A DNA stretch of 64,000 nt from an uncultured Aquimarina sp. (GTDB lineage: Bacteria > Bacteroidota > Bacteroidia > Flavobacteriales > Flavobacteriaceae). The position numbers were made by a program, and so were the translations under genes. The notes under the pieces were generated by a model. That model made no database searches, was not told the origin of the DNA, and saw nothing but the letters and a program-made list of their open reading frames with translations. The stretch lies in contig CANMCO010000002.1 in the NCBI GenBank assembly GCA_947496355.1, forward strand, positions 496,001 to 560,000, in the 5' to 3' direction. Of this stretch, positions 18,009-26,187 are shown piece by piece (positions within the stretch are counted from its first letter, which is position 1; every line of letters begins with the position of its first letter).

Positions 18009-18078
18009 CGTAGATTTTTAACTCCACGTACTTTAAAATTACTATCTAATACGTCATTTGTATCACCGTTTCCAATCA
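18009..18078 (-). pseudogene. fragment duplicated from the GMC oxidoreductase gene
   Basis: About 70 bases here match 18686-18755 inside the GMC oxidoreductase gene, in the same orientation, with only about six mismatches and no gap. The matched segment encodes the C-terminal part around VRGVKNLR. There is no open frame through the copy, so it is a decayed remnant of a second gene copy or a partial tandem duplication. Confidence 0.75.
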
Positions 18079-18188
18079 TATGATTGTTGCATTTTTACTA
18101 AAAACTTGGACAGAATCTGTCACATCATATTACTTTCATTTACGTATTGGTTATAGGTTTTAGAATCTGTTATGGCATTTGTAAATAC

Positions 18189-18224
18189 TAACATACCGCT
18201 AACTTATAAATTAGCGGTATGTTA
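18189..18224. terminator. long-stem bidirectional terminator
   Basis: A perfect 14-bp stem TAACATACCGCTAA/TTAGCGGTATGTTA with an 8-nt loop lies between the convergent MORN-type gene and GMC oxidoreductase gene. U-rich tails on both strands are weak. Confidence 0.65.
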
Positions 18225-18258
18225 TTAGTATGTTTTTAGGTGCGTAACCTAGGTATAT

Positions 18259-20478
18259 TTATTTCTTCATAAATTTCCCTACTTTTTTCATGCTTCCTGA
18301 TTGGATTAGGTATATATAAATACCAGAAGGGAAATCACTTGTGTTTACGGTTGCCTTTTTAAAGTCTGAATATGAATTATTAAATACTATTCGACCACTA
18401 GTATCAAGTATAAAAAGCGTACTGCTTGAACTAGCATAAGAGCTATCCATTACAAAATGAACTTCATTAACGCAAGGGTTAGGATACGTCTTTACGGTAA
18501 TGGCATCTAATTTTTGTTCTTCTCTAGACTTAGTAAACTGGTTGATTTTTCTGCGTAATAAATTTTGGTTTCTTTCTACACCAGCATCGTTTAGGATAAC
18601 ATCAGTCGCTTTTTCACTTATCAAATAGATAGGAACGGCTATAAAAAACCCTGGAATTTTAGGAAATACCGAAGCATCAACAACACGTAGGTTTTTAACT
18701 CCGCGTACTTTAAAATTACTATCCAATACGTCATTTGTACCACCGTTTCCAATCTTACAAGTACCACATGCATGGTGTCCCCATGTTTCTTTGGCAATAA
18801 AATCTCGTTTTTCCTGATTTGAAGATACCTCTGCTCCTGGCCATACTTCTTTTTTAACAGAGTTACGAACTTTCCAGTTGTTCATAAGATCTCTAATGTT
18901 GTCAACGCCTTTTATAAGAGCTTGCATATCGTTACCCTCCAGATCCTGACCATCATTAAAGTATTTAAAGTTAATATCTGGTGTCTTTGTTGGATCAACA
19001 CTTTGAATCTTAACCTCTCCGGCAGTATTTTCTGTGTGCCCTTTTAGTATCGCCCAGGTAACTTTATTTTTAGATTCTTTTATCTTTTCACTATACCCAG
19101 GATAATATCCTTTAAAATCACTAATCAAGCAAAAGTTGAAAAGATCGGGATCTTGTAAATTAGGGTTGGTTCTGATAATATTAGCCGCAACTGCGCCATT
19201 ACTTGTATATGGGCCGGCACCATTTCTATTATAATTATCAAGACAAGCATCGTCACCTTCAGAGAACGTACAGTTTTCTAGTAATCTACCATTCAATTCA
19301 TAAGTAAGACCTAGCTCATAACGATCTTGTAGATTTTTACCTACACCAGGTAAATCTTGTAATACTTCGATGCCTTTTTCTTCTAATAAAGAAGCTTCTC
19401 CTATTCCAGATAATTGCAATAGTTGAGGGGTGTTAAATGTTCCGGCAGACAAAATAACCTCTTTAGATGCTTTTACAAATTGTGTTGCAGCATTTGCATT
19501 TGATGACCCATTATATAATGGATCAGCTTCGTATAAGTTACCACCTTTAATGTATTCAACACCGATAGCTTCTTTTTGATCATTAAATACAACTTTACTT
19601 ACCAATGCATCAGTAATGATAGTTAAGTTTTCAGGATATTGTTCTTGAGTTTCTAATAAGTATTCTCTTACAGAATGCCTAGAGGCACGATTGTCCATGG
19701 TTTGTGGAACCAGTACTGGTCCTTCTGCACCTTTTTCAAAAGATCTTTGATTTACGTCAAAAGATTTTTCATTAAAAAGCAAGTCCAAAATATTTCTACC
19801 TGTATGTGCCAAGTTTGCTTTAATCAATCCGGCCAATGGTATATTCTGTAGCAAAGTACCTATATCCAAGTTTTGATAGTTAGTAGGTAACCACCCATCT
19901 GTTCCGTGATCCTCTCTTCTGGCTTCCCAACTTTTTAGGTATTCACAGTTTTCTAAGTGCTTAAAATACTCACGCATGTTTTCAGCTCTCCAGCTATCAT
20001 CACCGGTTAGTTCTGCGATATATTCAAAATCATTAGCATGCGGATACACGGTAATCAATGCATTATTTGCTGTAGATCCCCCGATTGTAGCTCCTCTTGG
20101 ATATAAAATACCTTTTCCTGGAACATATTTACTATCTAATTGATCTCTGTCTCCAGAATAGTGTTTTACAAAATAGTTCCATGCAATATTTTTATCTTCT
20201 GATGCGAATGTATGGTATGCAGGTACCTTATAGTTATCGGTTTTTGCATCTTTGGCTCCTGCCTCTAATACCAAAACTTTAAAACCATGTCTTGCTAGAT
20301 TGGCTGCAAGAGGACCTCCTCCTGCTCCTGAACCAACAATAACATAATCATAGTCGGTATTAGTGGTGTTTTGTTTTGTTTTAGAATTTAGTAGTTGTGG
20401 TACTACAGCTCCTGCCGCAGCCAAAACGGCTGTTTTTTGAGCAAATTTCCTCCTAGATAGGTTCTTAGAGTTTTTCAT
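18259..20478 (-). CDS. GMC family FAD oxidoreductase with Tat signal and T9SS sorting domain
   Basis: A 739-residue flavoprotein oxidising an alcohol or sugar substrate. The N-terminus has a twin-arginine signal (LSRRKFAQK then a hydrophobic Ala-rich run), so I start at ATG 20478 and not 20511. The FAD fold begins DYVIVGSGAGGGPLAANLAR; GMC signatures include YPRGATIGGSTANNALITVY and SAGTFNTPQLLQLSGIG. The C-terminal catalytic region has WGHHACGTCKIG and VVDASVFPKIPGFF. The last ~75 residues (VKTYPNPCVNEVHF … GKFMKK) are a type A T9SS sorting domain. Tat export followed by T9SS would release a folded cofactor enzyme to the surface. Substrate unknown. Confidence 0.92.
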   Translation of the reverse strand: MKNSKNLSRRKFAQKTAVLAAAGAVVPQLLNSKTKQNTTNTDYDYVIVGSGAGGGPLAANLARHGFKVLVLEAGAKDAKTDNYKVPAYHTFASEDKNIAWNYFVKHYSGDRDQLDSKYVPGKGILYPRGATIGGSTANNALITVYPHANDFEYIAELTGDDSWRAENMREYFKHLENCEYLKSWEARREDHGTDGWLPTNYQNLDIGTLLQNIPLAGLIKANLAHTGRNILDLLFNEKSFDVNQRSFEKGAEGPVLVPQTMDNRASRHSVREYLLETQEQYPENLTIITDALVSKVVFNDQKEAIGVEYIKGGNLYEADPLYNGSSNANAATQFVKASKEVILSAGTFNTPQLLQLSGIGEASLLEEKGIEVLQDLPGVGKNLQDRYELGLTYELNGRLLENCTFSEGDDACLDNYNRNGAGPYTSNGAVAANIIRTNPNLQDPDLFNFCLISDFKGYYPGYSEKIKESKNKVTWAILKGHTENTAGEVKIQSVDPTKTPDINFKYFNDGQDLEGNDMQALIKGVDNIRDLMNNWKVRNSVKKEVWPGAEVSSNQEKRDFIAKETWGHHACGTCKIGNGGTNDVLDSNFKVRGVKNLRVVDASVFPKIPGFFIAVPIYLISEKATDVILNDAGVERNQNLLRRKINQFTKSREEQKLDAITVKTYPNPCVNEVHFVMDSSYASSSSTLFILDTSGRIVFNNSYSDFKKATVNTSDFPSGIYIYLIQSGSMKKVGKFMKK

Positions 20479-20779
20479 AGTTAGCTTAGGTTGAGTTTTT
20501 TCGGGGCGCAAGATAGCAAAATATTCAATATTCTATGCATGCATAATAAATTAATGAACTAAAGCACCTATTTTAGTTCATTTTCTTGATTTTTGTTTTG
20601 CCATGTTTTGTTCTAATAAAACAGATGAGGCTAGAAAGTGATAGTCATAGTAATACTTTTTTTCAATCCTGGAAAAAAGATAAGAGTAAAGAGTGATGAA
20701 TGTTAAAATAGCATTTTAATGGGGTTTTTATTTCTAAAAGCTTACATTTAAAAGCCTTAACCTACATTTTTTCTTTTTT
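20479..20779. other. 301-bp divergent promoter region with palindromes
   Basis: The gap separates the divergent GMC oxidoreductase and MtfA-like genes. It holds TATGCATGCATA (20534-20545) and an 11-bp stem AATGAACTAAA/TTTAGTTCATT (20553-20563 with 20572-20582). Both are candidate regulator-binding palindromes upstream of the oxidoreductase. No gene is seen. Confidence 0.4.
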
Positions 20780-21646
20780 TTGAGTACATATATATCAATC
20801 TTGCAATCATTAGAAGAAACACCTTCTAACTCAATATTTCAAAATATAATTGGAGTAGTTGTGACTATTGGTATTGTCTCAATTTGTGTGTACTATGTAC
20901 TAAGATATTTAGAATCGGTATATGTTCAAAAATATAAGAAACCCTATTTTATTCATTTCTACCCTAAAATTAAAAAGTTACCTTCTAATCTTAGGCCATT
21001 TCTTGTAGAGAATGATTTTTATAATTCATTAGATAAAAGGAGAAAGAAATACTTTGAACATAGGTCGGCAAGGTTTTTAGAAGAAACAAACTTTGTAAGT
21101 AGGGATGGATTAGTTATTGATGGTTTTATACGAATGCAAATTACGATAATGGTTACTCAACTCACTTTTGGAATGCGTCATTATATGTTAGAATACCTTC
21201 GTACTATAATTTTGTATCCTTCATCATTTTATTCAATTTTAAACAAAACCGAGAACATAGGGGAGTTCAACCCATGGTCAAAAGCACTTGCATTATCCTG
21301 GAAACATTTTCAAAAAGGAAACTTACATCAAGAAAAAGGAAAAAGCTTGGGTATTCATGAAATCACACATGTTATTCATCATAATTCAATAAAAAACAAT
21401 GACATAACGAGTGAGATATTTTATGATACTTTTTTATTATTAGAAAAATATCTAGGGTCGGAAGAAGTGAGAAAAAAGATAGTTGATTCTAAAATACTTC
21501 GTGATTATGCCTATACTAATAAATTTGAATTTATTGCAGTTTTGGTCGAGGTTTTTATGGAGTCCCCTAAAGAATTAAAAAGTCAGTTTCCCGAAATATA
21601 CTCATATGTCACACAAATGTTGAATTTTAGATATTTTGAAGATTAA
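20780..21646 (+). CDS. MtfA/M90-like zinc-dependent peptidase, membrane-anchored
   Basis: A 288-residue protein. One membrane segment lies at residues ~24-42 (IIGVVVTIGIVSICVYYVL). The rest resembles the M90/MtfA peptidase fold: FLEETNFVSRDGLVIDGFIR, YPSSFYS, a candidate zinc site HEITHVIHH (HExxH) near residue 193, and a conserved distal NKFEFIAVLVEVFMESP supplying a possible third ligand glutamate. E. coli MtfA is a cytosolic titration factor of Mlc; here the regulatory partner is unknown. The start is TTG at 20780; no in-frame ATG occurs before the membrane segment. Confidence 0.8.
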   Translation: MSTYISILQSLEETPSNSIFQNIIGVVVTIGIVSICVYYVLRYLESVYVQKYKKPYFIHFYPKIKKLPSNLRPFLVENDFYNSLDKRRKKYFEHRSARFLEETNFVSRDGLVIDGFIRMQITIMVTQLTFGMRHYMLEYLRTIILYPSSFYSILNKTENIGEFNPWSKALALSWKHFQKGNLHQEKGKSLGIHEITHVIHHNSIKNNDITSEIFYDTFLLLEKYLGSEEVRKKIVDSKILRDYAYTNKFEFIAVLVEVFMESPKELKSQFPEIYSYVTQMLNFRYFED

Positions 21647-21680
21647 TTTTGAGTAAGTTCTGGGTAAAGAATTATATTTG
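21647..21680 (+). promoter_or_regulatory. Bacteroidota-type promoter of the Bax inhibitor-1 gene
   Basis: TATATTTG at 21673-21680 fits the -7 box. TTTTG at 21647-21651 lies 21 bp upstream as the -33 element. Predicted transcription start is about 30 nt before the start codon at 21715. Confidence 0.55.
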
Positions 21681-21714
21681 ACGGCTTAAACAATTTTTTA
21701 ATTTATAGTAGCAT

Positions 21715-22428
21715 ATGGAAGAATTTCAACAAGTACTACCTCCGGTAAGTTCACTTACCGATGAAAAAAGAGTAGCGTTTTATAAAAAAACCTACACACA
21801 CCTTGCAATGGCAGTTTTACTTTTTGTAATTGTAGAGTGGGTGTTTTTTCAGATAGAACCTATTGTAAACTTTGCTTTTTCAATGACCCAAGGTTGGAGA
21901 TGGTTGCTAATGTTAGGTGGTTTTATGTTGGCTACGAGTTATGCAGAGAAAATGGCATTTAAAAACCATAATATTAATCAGCAGTACTTAGGACTATTAC
22001 TATACGTTGTTGCAGAAGCCTTTATTTTTATTCCATTAATTGGAATTGCAATGATGATTGCCGAAAGTGGGGGAGCTAATATTTTAAATCAAGCAGCAAT
22101 TTTAACCTTAGCTTTGTTTACAGGATTGTCGGCAATAGTACTCTTGACCAAAAAGGATTTTTCATTCCTTAAGTCAATCTTAACGATTGGATTTTTTATT
22201 GCAATTGGGCTTATTGCTGCAGGATTATTATTTGGCTTTAATCTTGGACTTTGGTTTAGTGTAGGAATGGTTGTATTGGCTTCTGGATCAATATTATACC
22301 AAACCTCTAATATGGTGCATAAATATTCTGAAGACCAATACGTAGGTGCTTCACTAGGATTATTTGCTTCTTTAATGCTATTGTTTTGGTATATACTAAG
22401 TATCTTATCAAGATTTAGCGGAGATTAG
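21715..22428 (+). CDS. Bax inhibitor-1/YccA family membrane protein
   Basis: A 237-residue protein with seven hydrophobic segments. It shows the BI-1 pattern of a cytoplasmic N-terminus (VAFYKKTYTHLAMAVLLFVI) and late segments YQTSNMVHKYSEDQYVGASLG then FASLMLLFWYILSILSRF. The conserved acidic residues of the proposed proton/calcium-sensing pair lie in those late segments (HKYSEDQY). Bacterial members are linked to calcium leak and protease (FtsH) modulation. It has its own promoter and is closed by a strong terminator at 22492-22522. Confidence 0.92.
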   Translation: MEEFQQVLPPVSSLTDEKRVAFYKKTYTHLAMAVLLFVIVEWVFFQIEPIVNFAFSMTQGWRWLLMLGGFMLATSYAEKMAFKNHNINQQYLGLLLYVVAEAFIFIPLIGIAMMIAESGGANILNQAAILTLALFTGLSAIVLLTKKDFSFLKSILTIGFFIAIGLIAAGLLFGFNLGLWFSVGMVVLASGSILYQTSNMVHKYSEDQYVGASLGLFASLMLLFWYILSILSRFSGD

Positions 22429-22491
22429 CCTGAAAATATAATAGGTGAGTCGTCCTAAAATAGGTTGACAGTTTTTACATAATTTAATCCA

Positions 22492-22522
22492 AACCCGTAA
22501 AGCTAGCTTTACGGGTTTTTTT
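22492..22522 (+). terminator. Rho-independent terminator (26-bp palindrome)
   Basis: AACCCGTAAAGCT followed by its exact complement AGCTTTACGGGTT forms a perfect palindrome at 22492-22517, followed by seven T residues. The flanks on both sides resemble those of the terminator at 35672. Confidence 0.85.
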
Positions 22523-22987
22523 GTTGCGTATAAAGTTGGGTGTTTTCATATTAAGATTTAATTGGGGTCTACGCTAATTATAGCCAGTTTTGTATTGATG
22601 CGTGTGTTTAAATATTTATTTTTTTGATCTAAATTAACCATAAAAAGCAGTTACAAATTAATTAGAAAAGGTTTCCTAATGTTTTTAGCGGGTTTAAAAT
22701 ATACCCCTGGGTGGTTAAAGATGTATCCGAAGCGGTTGTATAATCTTTTTAAGAGGTTTTTTACTTATCCTAATGACCTACACTGGTGGTTAAAAGGAAC
22801 CATAAACCCTTTTATAACAACTGCGAACCAACTGCAAGGGCCAAAATACCGGTTAGAAACACCTATACAAACACATAAAAACAGCAACAAACCCATTCTA
22901 AGCGCTTATGTATTAGTTTTAATAGGTTCTACACCGGGTAAAGGGAGGTTGTAAACCTCTCTCAGTCCCCAAAATATAGGCACAAAA
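22523..22987. other. intergenic region with one doubtful reading frame
   Basis: A 91-codon frame at 22679-22954 (+) has no recognisable domain. It is rich in Trp, Pro and Lys, and lacks a signal peptide or a convincing upstream context. I treat it as unproven. Otherwise nothing is seen here before the terminator of the gene at 23033. Confidence 0.3.
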
Positions 22988-23013
22988 AAAACTGCAACAT
23001 ACTGCAGTTTTTT
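22988..23013. terminator. bidirectional terminator
   Basis: The stem AAAACTGCA/TGCAGTTTT lies at 22988-22996 and 23003-23011. It has A-rich and T-rich flanks that give a U tract on both strands. It ends the leftward gene at 23033-23515. Confidence 0.75.
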
Positions 23014-23032
23014 CATTAAGACATTTTATTAG

Positions 23033-23515
23033 TTATTCTTCTTCTGTGTTTGCACTAACGCTTGTAGACTTATTAAATAATACTTTCATATCTTGATATA
23101 CAGGTTTTGCTCCCGGCTCATTTTCTCCTGCCAAAAATCGCATCATACGATAAAAACTCAAGGCATTGGTATAATTGTCATGATCGAGTAAGGTTTTGGT
23201 ATCTAATAATTGTTGTGAGAGATTAGTAAGTTGTTGTACACGGCTTTCTACTTGTTCTCTGGACTGGTGATCTTTGTCAAACTCTTCCTTATCCAAAAAT
23301 CGTGGAATCCACTGTGGATGCTGTTCCATATAGTTTTTGGCTTTATCTACAATAAGTTTATTGTGATTGCCAATACTACCATATTGTCTTCGTTGTGTAG
23401 GGGTAAGGTTAATTGTTTTACCTCTAAAAATTTTTTGAATCCCATTCATATGCTGATCCAACTCCATTAATTCTTCTTTACTAAATGTAATGCTAATTAG
23501 GTTTTCTAATGCCAT
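23033..23515 (-). CDS. conserved hypothetical protein
   Basis: A 160-residue soluble, strongly helical protein without signal peptide. It opens with NLISITFSKEELMELDQHMN, has a basic centre (NLTPTQRRQYGSIGNHNKLI) and a Gln-rich helix (SRVQQLTNLSQQLLDTKTLL), and ends in an acidic tail after YQDMKVLFNKS. I did not recognise the family. Codon use and a matching terminator support a real gene. The leftward orientation and own terminator suggest it is transcribed alone. Confidence 0.65.
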   Translation of the reverse strand: MALENLISITFSKEELMELDQHMNGIQKIFRGKTINLTPTQRRQYGSIGNHNKLIVDKAKNYMEQHPQWIPRFLDKEEFDKDHQSREQVESRVQQLTNLSQQLLDTKTLLDHDNYTNALSFYRMMRFLAGENEPGAKPVYQDMKVLFNKSTSVSANTEEE

Positions 23516-23964
23516 AATTAATTGTATTTAATATTAAACTTTTTATGGCACAAGAGTACAACACTACAGTTTCATTTTTTGAAACTCTGAAAAAAAAGTA
23601 GTTTTTTAAAGGCATTGATTTATGGCTAATTTTCTAACCAAAACCTTACTCGACCATTACAACTAACAATAAACCTTACTAATTTTACGGATAAAGCACA
23701 CTACACTTCCCTGAATATCAAAATTTTACATTCATTTCTTTAATAAAGATTTAGAAACCTGACGTTTTAGACCTTAAAATTTGTTAAAAAAGGCGGTTTT
23801 TTCCGCATTTTTAAGGCAAAAAAGGTGGCAAAAATACACTTAAATTAGTAAAAACCTATTAGTCAAATTTCAAAAAGATTACTTTATTTTAGCCTGTAAA
23901 TCAATGCCTTGAAGGCTACTTGAGTAAAAGTTTAACCAATACTATTTTTTAAAAATTTAACATT
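23516..23964. other. 449-bp intergenic region with a 13-bp inverted repeat
   Basis: No gene is seen. AAGGCATTGATTT at 23609-23621 and its exact inverse AAATCAATGCCTT at 23898-23910 enclose 276 bp of very AT-rich DNA containing a GCGG/CCGC hairpin near 23801-23812. This could be a remnant element or the left edge of the small-gene island that follows. Confidence 0.35.
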
Positions 23965-24138
23965 ATGAGAAATATCTCAATTTATTTAAAAGCTATTTTC
24001 CTATTTTTATCCATCGCAGTTTTAGCTAGTTGTGAATCCGAATCAGTTAATGAAGAAATAGGAGTTAATGAGCAAGACACATTCGACACATACCAAATCG
24101 ACAAAGACGATGTCCAAGTCCCTGGAGACAAGGGTTAA
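23965..24138 (+). CDS. small lipoprotein, 57 residues
   Basis: A 57-residue protein. MRNISIYLKAIFLFLSIAVL is followed by lipobox LASC, then a 33-residue acidic mature part (ESESVNEEIGVNEQD … IDKDDVQVPGDKG). Small flavobacterial lipoproteins often end in a similar IDKDxxxxPG tail, which I recall as recurrent but cannot verify here. The gene overlaps the next coding region in another frame by about 29 bases, so the two are probably translationally coupled. Function unknown. Confidence 0.65.
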   Translation: MRNISIYLKAIFLFLSIAVLASCESESVNEEIGVNEQDTFDTYQIDKDDVQVPGDKG

Positions 24139-24715
24139 GATTAATATAATAGTACTACTATTCACTTTAGGTGCAACGGTCGCTGCCGTTGCACCTTTTT
24201 TGCATATTATGTTTCCAAAAGAATCACAAGTAGAAGTATTTGGGTTTCGAAATGCTAGAACATTTTGCTATGCATTAGGTATGCCAATAACCATTTTTGT
24301 GAGTGCATTGATAATGTCTTTTATAGCAAACTATATTAAGGATAAACCTATCTACAAGATTGTTCGTAATGTTTCTATAGTTTTCTTGTCTGTTGCCAGT
24401 TATTATATTCTTTGGACATTCAGTGCTTTTTCTGACTTTGATCCAATGTTCTATTATATAATGATTATTGCTGTTTCGATATCCTTTGGTCTTTTAATAA
24501 ATAGGTTTTTAAAATTTGTATCTACAAGCTCTGGTAAATTATTAAAAATATCTAGTAACATATCTAATCTTGATGAGCGTATTAAAACGGTTAACCATAT
24601 AGCCAATATAATGCCCGATGATAATGAAGATATTATTACCTATAAGGCAATGGTTGATATAACGGGAGATAATCTAGAAGAAACTATTTCTGAAATTAAA
24701 AATGATTTGAATTAA
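24110..24715 (+). CDS. hypothetical integral membrane protein
   Basis: A protein of about 201 residues. It has four hydrophobic segments (NIIVLLFTLGATVAAVAPFL; TIFVSALIMSFIANYI; VSIVFLSVASYYILWTF; YYIMIIAVSISFGLLI) and a charged helical tail of ~65 residues. The start could also be ATG 24068, which would add 14 residues and a larger overlap with the small lipoprotein gene. The stop overlaps the next start (TAATG), indicating an operon. No family recognised. The setting with phage-like repressors suggests an accessory role. Confidence 0.6.
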   Translation: MSKSLETRVKINIIVLLFTLGATVAAVAPFLHIMFPKESQVEVFGFRNARTFCYALGMPITIFVSALIMSFIANYIKDKPIYKIVRNVSIVFLSVASYYILWTFSAFSDFDPMFYYIMIIAVSISFGLLINRFLKFVSTSSGKLLKISSNISNLDERIKTVNHIANIMPDDNEDIITYKAMVDITGDNLEETISEIKNDLN

Positions 24716-24927
24716 TGGCGAGTAAGGATAATCTTAATAATCTATCCAGAGAAGAACTTCTTAAAAAATTACAAAACGAATTTGAAGAATCTGAAACTCT
24801 TCAATGGTTTATTGAAGTTGAAATAAAGAGGTTAACTTCAAAAGGTGAAGTAGGATATAAAGAGCTTAAAAAACTTGCAAAACCCTCTGAAGAACGTATC
24901 TCACAATCAAATAAAAAAAAGAAATAA
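24715..24927 (+). CDS. hypothetical small protein
   Basis: A 70-residue acidic-then-basic helical protein (NLNNLSREELLKKLQNEFEE … SEERISQSNKKKK). The start overlaps the previous stop by one base, so it is coupled to the membrane protein gene. It ends 5 bp before the convergent repressor gene. No homology recognised. Confidence 0.55.
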   Translation: MASKDNLNNLSREELLKKLQNEFEESETLQWFIEVEIKRLTSKGEVGYKELKKLAKPSEERISQSNKKKK

Positions 24928-24931
24928 TACA

Positions 24932-25378
24932 CTAGGCTTTGCTACTATCTTTAAACTCGTTTAGATATGTAGACATTGCTTCAAAAAAGCTCTTATCATT
25001 AACCAATGTTAATAGCTTTTGAGAAGTAAATGTATTGATCTCTTTACCAATAATATATTTAAACGCTTTTTGTATATCTTCATCAACCGTAAGTAGACGA
25101 ATTATTTCGTCTTTTAACTGTTCATTTGCTTGTCCAGAAGTTTCTTTTTCTTTTCCCTTCTTGCCGACTATAGGCGATAGTTTACTTTTCTCTCCTTTAA
25201 TTAACCAATTAAGATCTGTCTCGGGGTATCTTTCTATAAACTTAAGTATGTTATCCTCAGTAATACCACTATCACTATCAAGAACCCCTCGGGTAATTCC
25301 AGTTTCTTTATAGAATTTATACTTACTAATGTCCATAGTAGCAATAAACTCTAGCATTCGCTTCTTAATAGACGACAT
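24932..25378 (-). CDS. phage-type HTH repressor-like protein
   Basis: A 148-residue protein. The N-terminal ~65 residues form a Cro/C1-like helix-turn-helix (KKRMLEFIATMDISKYKFYK, TGITRGVLDSDSGITEDNIL, then YPETDLNWLIKGE). The DLNWLIKGE-type end is typical of Bacteroidota prophage repressors. The C-terminal half is a helical tail without peptidase residues, so cleavage of the LexA/CI type is not supported. It is divergent from the 92-residue gene at 25532; a 7-6-7 palindrome lies 21 bp before its start codon and probably serves autoregulation. Confidence 0.75.
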   Translation of the reverse strand: MSSIKKRMLEFIATMDISKYKFYKETGITRGVLDSDSGITEDNILKFIERYPETDLNWLIKGEKSKLSPIVGKKGKEKETSGQANEQLKDEIIRLLTVDEDIQKAFKYIIGKEINTFTSQKLLTLVNDKSFFEAMSTYLNEFKDSSKA

Positions 25379-25399
25379 TTTTTGTGTATTTATTTTTAA

Positions 25400-25419
25400 T
25401 ATACAAAATAAATTGTATA
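25400..25419. promoter_or_regulatory. candidate operator of the phage-type repressor
   Basis: TATACAA-aataaa-TTGTATA is a perfect 7-6-7 inverted repeat just upstream of the repressor start (25378), in the divergent intergenic region. A related GTAT-rich sequence (GTATTTATTTTTAATATAC) overlaps it from the left at 25386-25404. Confidence 0.5.
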
Positions 25420-25531
25420 TATTTGATTTTATAAACGAAATATTATGTTCAAATATACAGGTTTTTACGGTTAAACCGTAGTAGTTTTTCGTTTTTTAAC
25501 AATGCTTTCTAACAAATTTAAGTAAACAACT

Positions 25532-25810
25532 ATGTATACAAAAGGAATAGGCAACAAAAATGGAGTATCATCCATAGAGAATACTACTCTTTATACTTAT
25601 GAAAAATCAATATTTAACTTGTTAAAGATAGATTTAAAACTTTTTGATCAGTCTGTAAATAGAAATTCATCCTATGCTGTTTTATTAAGAAGCTGGATTA
25701 AGGAGTGTCATGATCAAAATATATCACCTCAAATAGTAGCAAAAAAGATTAATAAATCTGGAGTTTTGATTTATATAGAATTAAACCCCAAAACCAAGAT
25801 TGCAGCATAA
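25532..25810 (+). CDS. hypothetical protein divergent from repressor
   Basis: A 92-residue protein without signal or membrane segments (YEKSIFNLLKIDLKLFDQSV, SYAVLLRSWIKECHDQNISP). Its position opposite a phage-type repressor recalls small early phage proteins, but no family was recognised. It starts at ATG 25532, 153 bp from the repressor start. Confidence 0.5.
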   Translation: MYTKGIGNKNGVSSIENTTLYTYEKSIFNLLKIDLKLFDQSVNRNSSYAVLLRSWIKECHDQNISPQIVAKKINKSGVLIYIELNPKTKIAA

Positions 25811-25952
25811 ATTACTTTACCCCATTACTTGTCATTCTCTTCTAAACTTAACAAAAAATCAGTCGTCATATCAGTTAGGATTTTAAAGAACATACTATCC
25901 CACCCTACCTTGTATTTATGTGTTCTATTAATTCGATTTTTAAAATAATGAT

Positions 25953-26150
25953 ATGAGTAAATCTAATATTAGGCAGCGTGTAGAAAAATGGCTACTAACC
26001 TATGGACATCTATTAAACAAAAATGCCTTAGAACGTGAAATAGGCGTATCTAAAGGTATGATACAAAAGTTCATCAAATATGGAAAGAAAATAAATGATG
26101 ATCGCATTAAGGCTTTGTATAAGCTAATCAAAAAACTAGGACATATTTAG
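25953..26150 (+). CDS. small HTH-like protein
   Basis: A 65-residue basic protein. LLNKNALEREIGVSKGMIQK is a likely helix-turn-helix, followed by KINDDRIKALYKLIKKLG, which looks like the closing helix of a Cro/C1-type fold. It probably binds DNA. A repressor or Cro-like role in the small island is inferred from context. Confidence 0.55.
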   Translation: MSKSNIRQRVEKWLLTYGHLLNKNALEREIGVSKGMIQKFIKYGKKINDDRIKALYKLIKKLGHI

Positions 26151-26187
26151 CCTATTACTGCATGACCAGTTTTAACAATTAATCTCT

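Noticed and set aside
22679..22954. 91-codon frame between the BI-1 gene and the gene at 23033
   Set aside because: No domain, odd composition (many Trp, Pro, Lys), no start context and no neighbour logic; probably chance, though not excluded.
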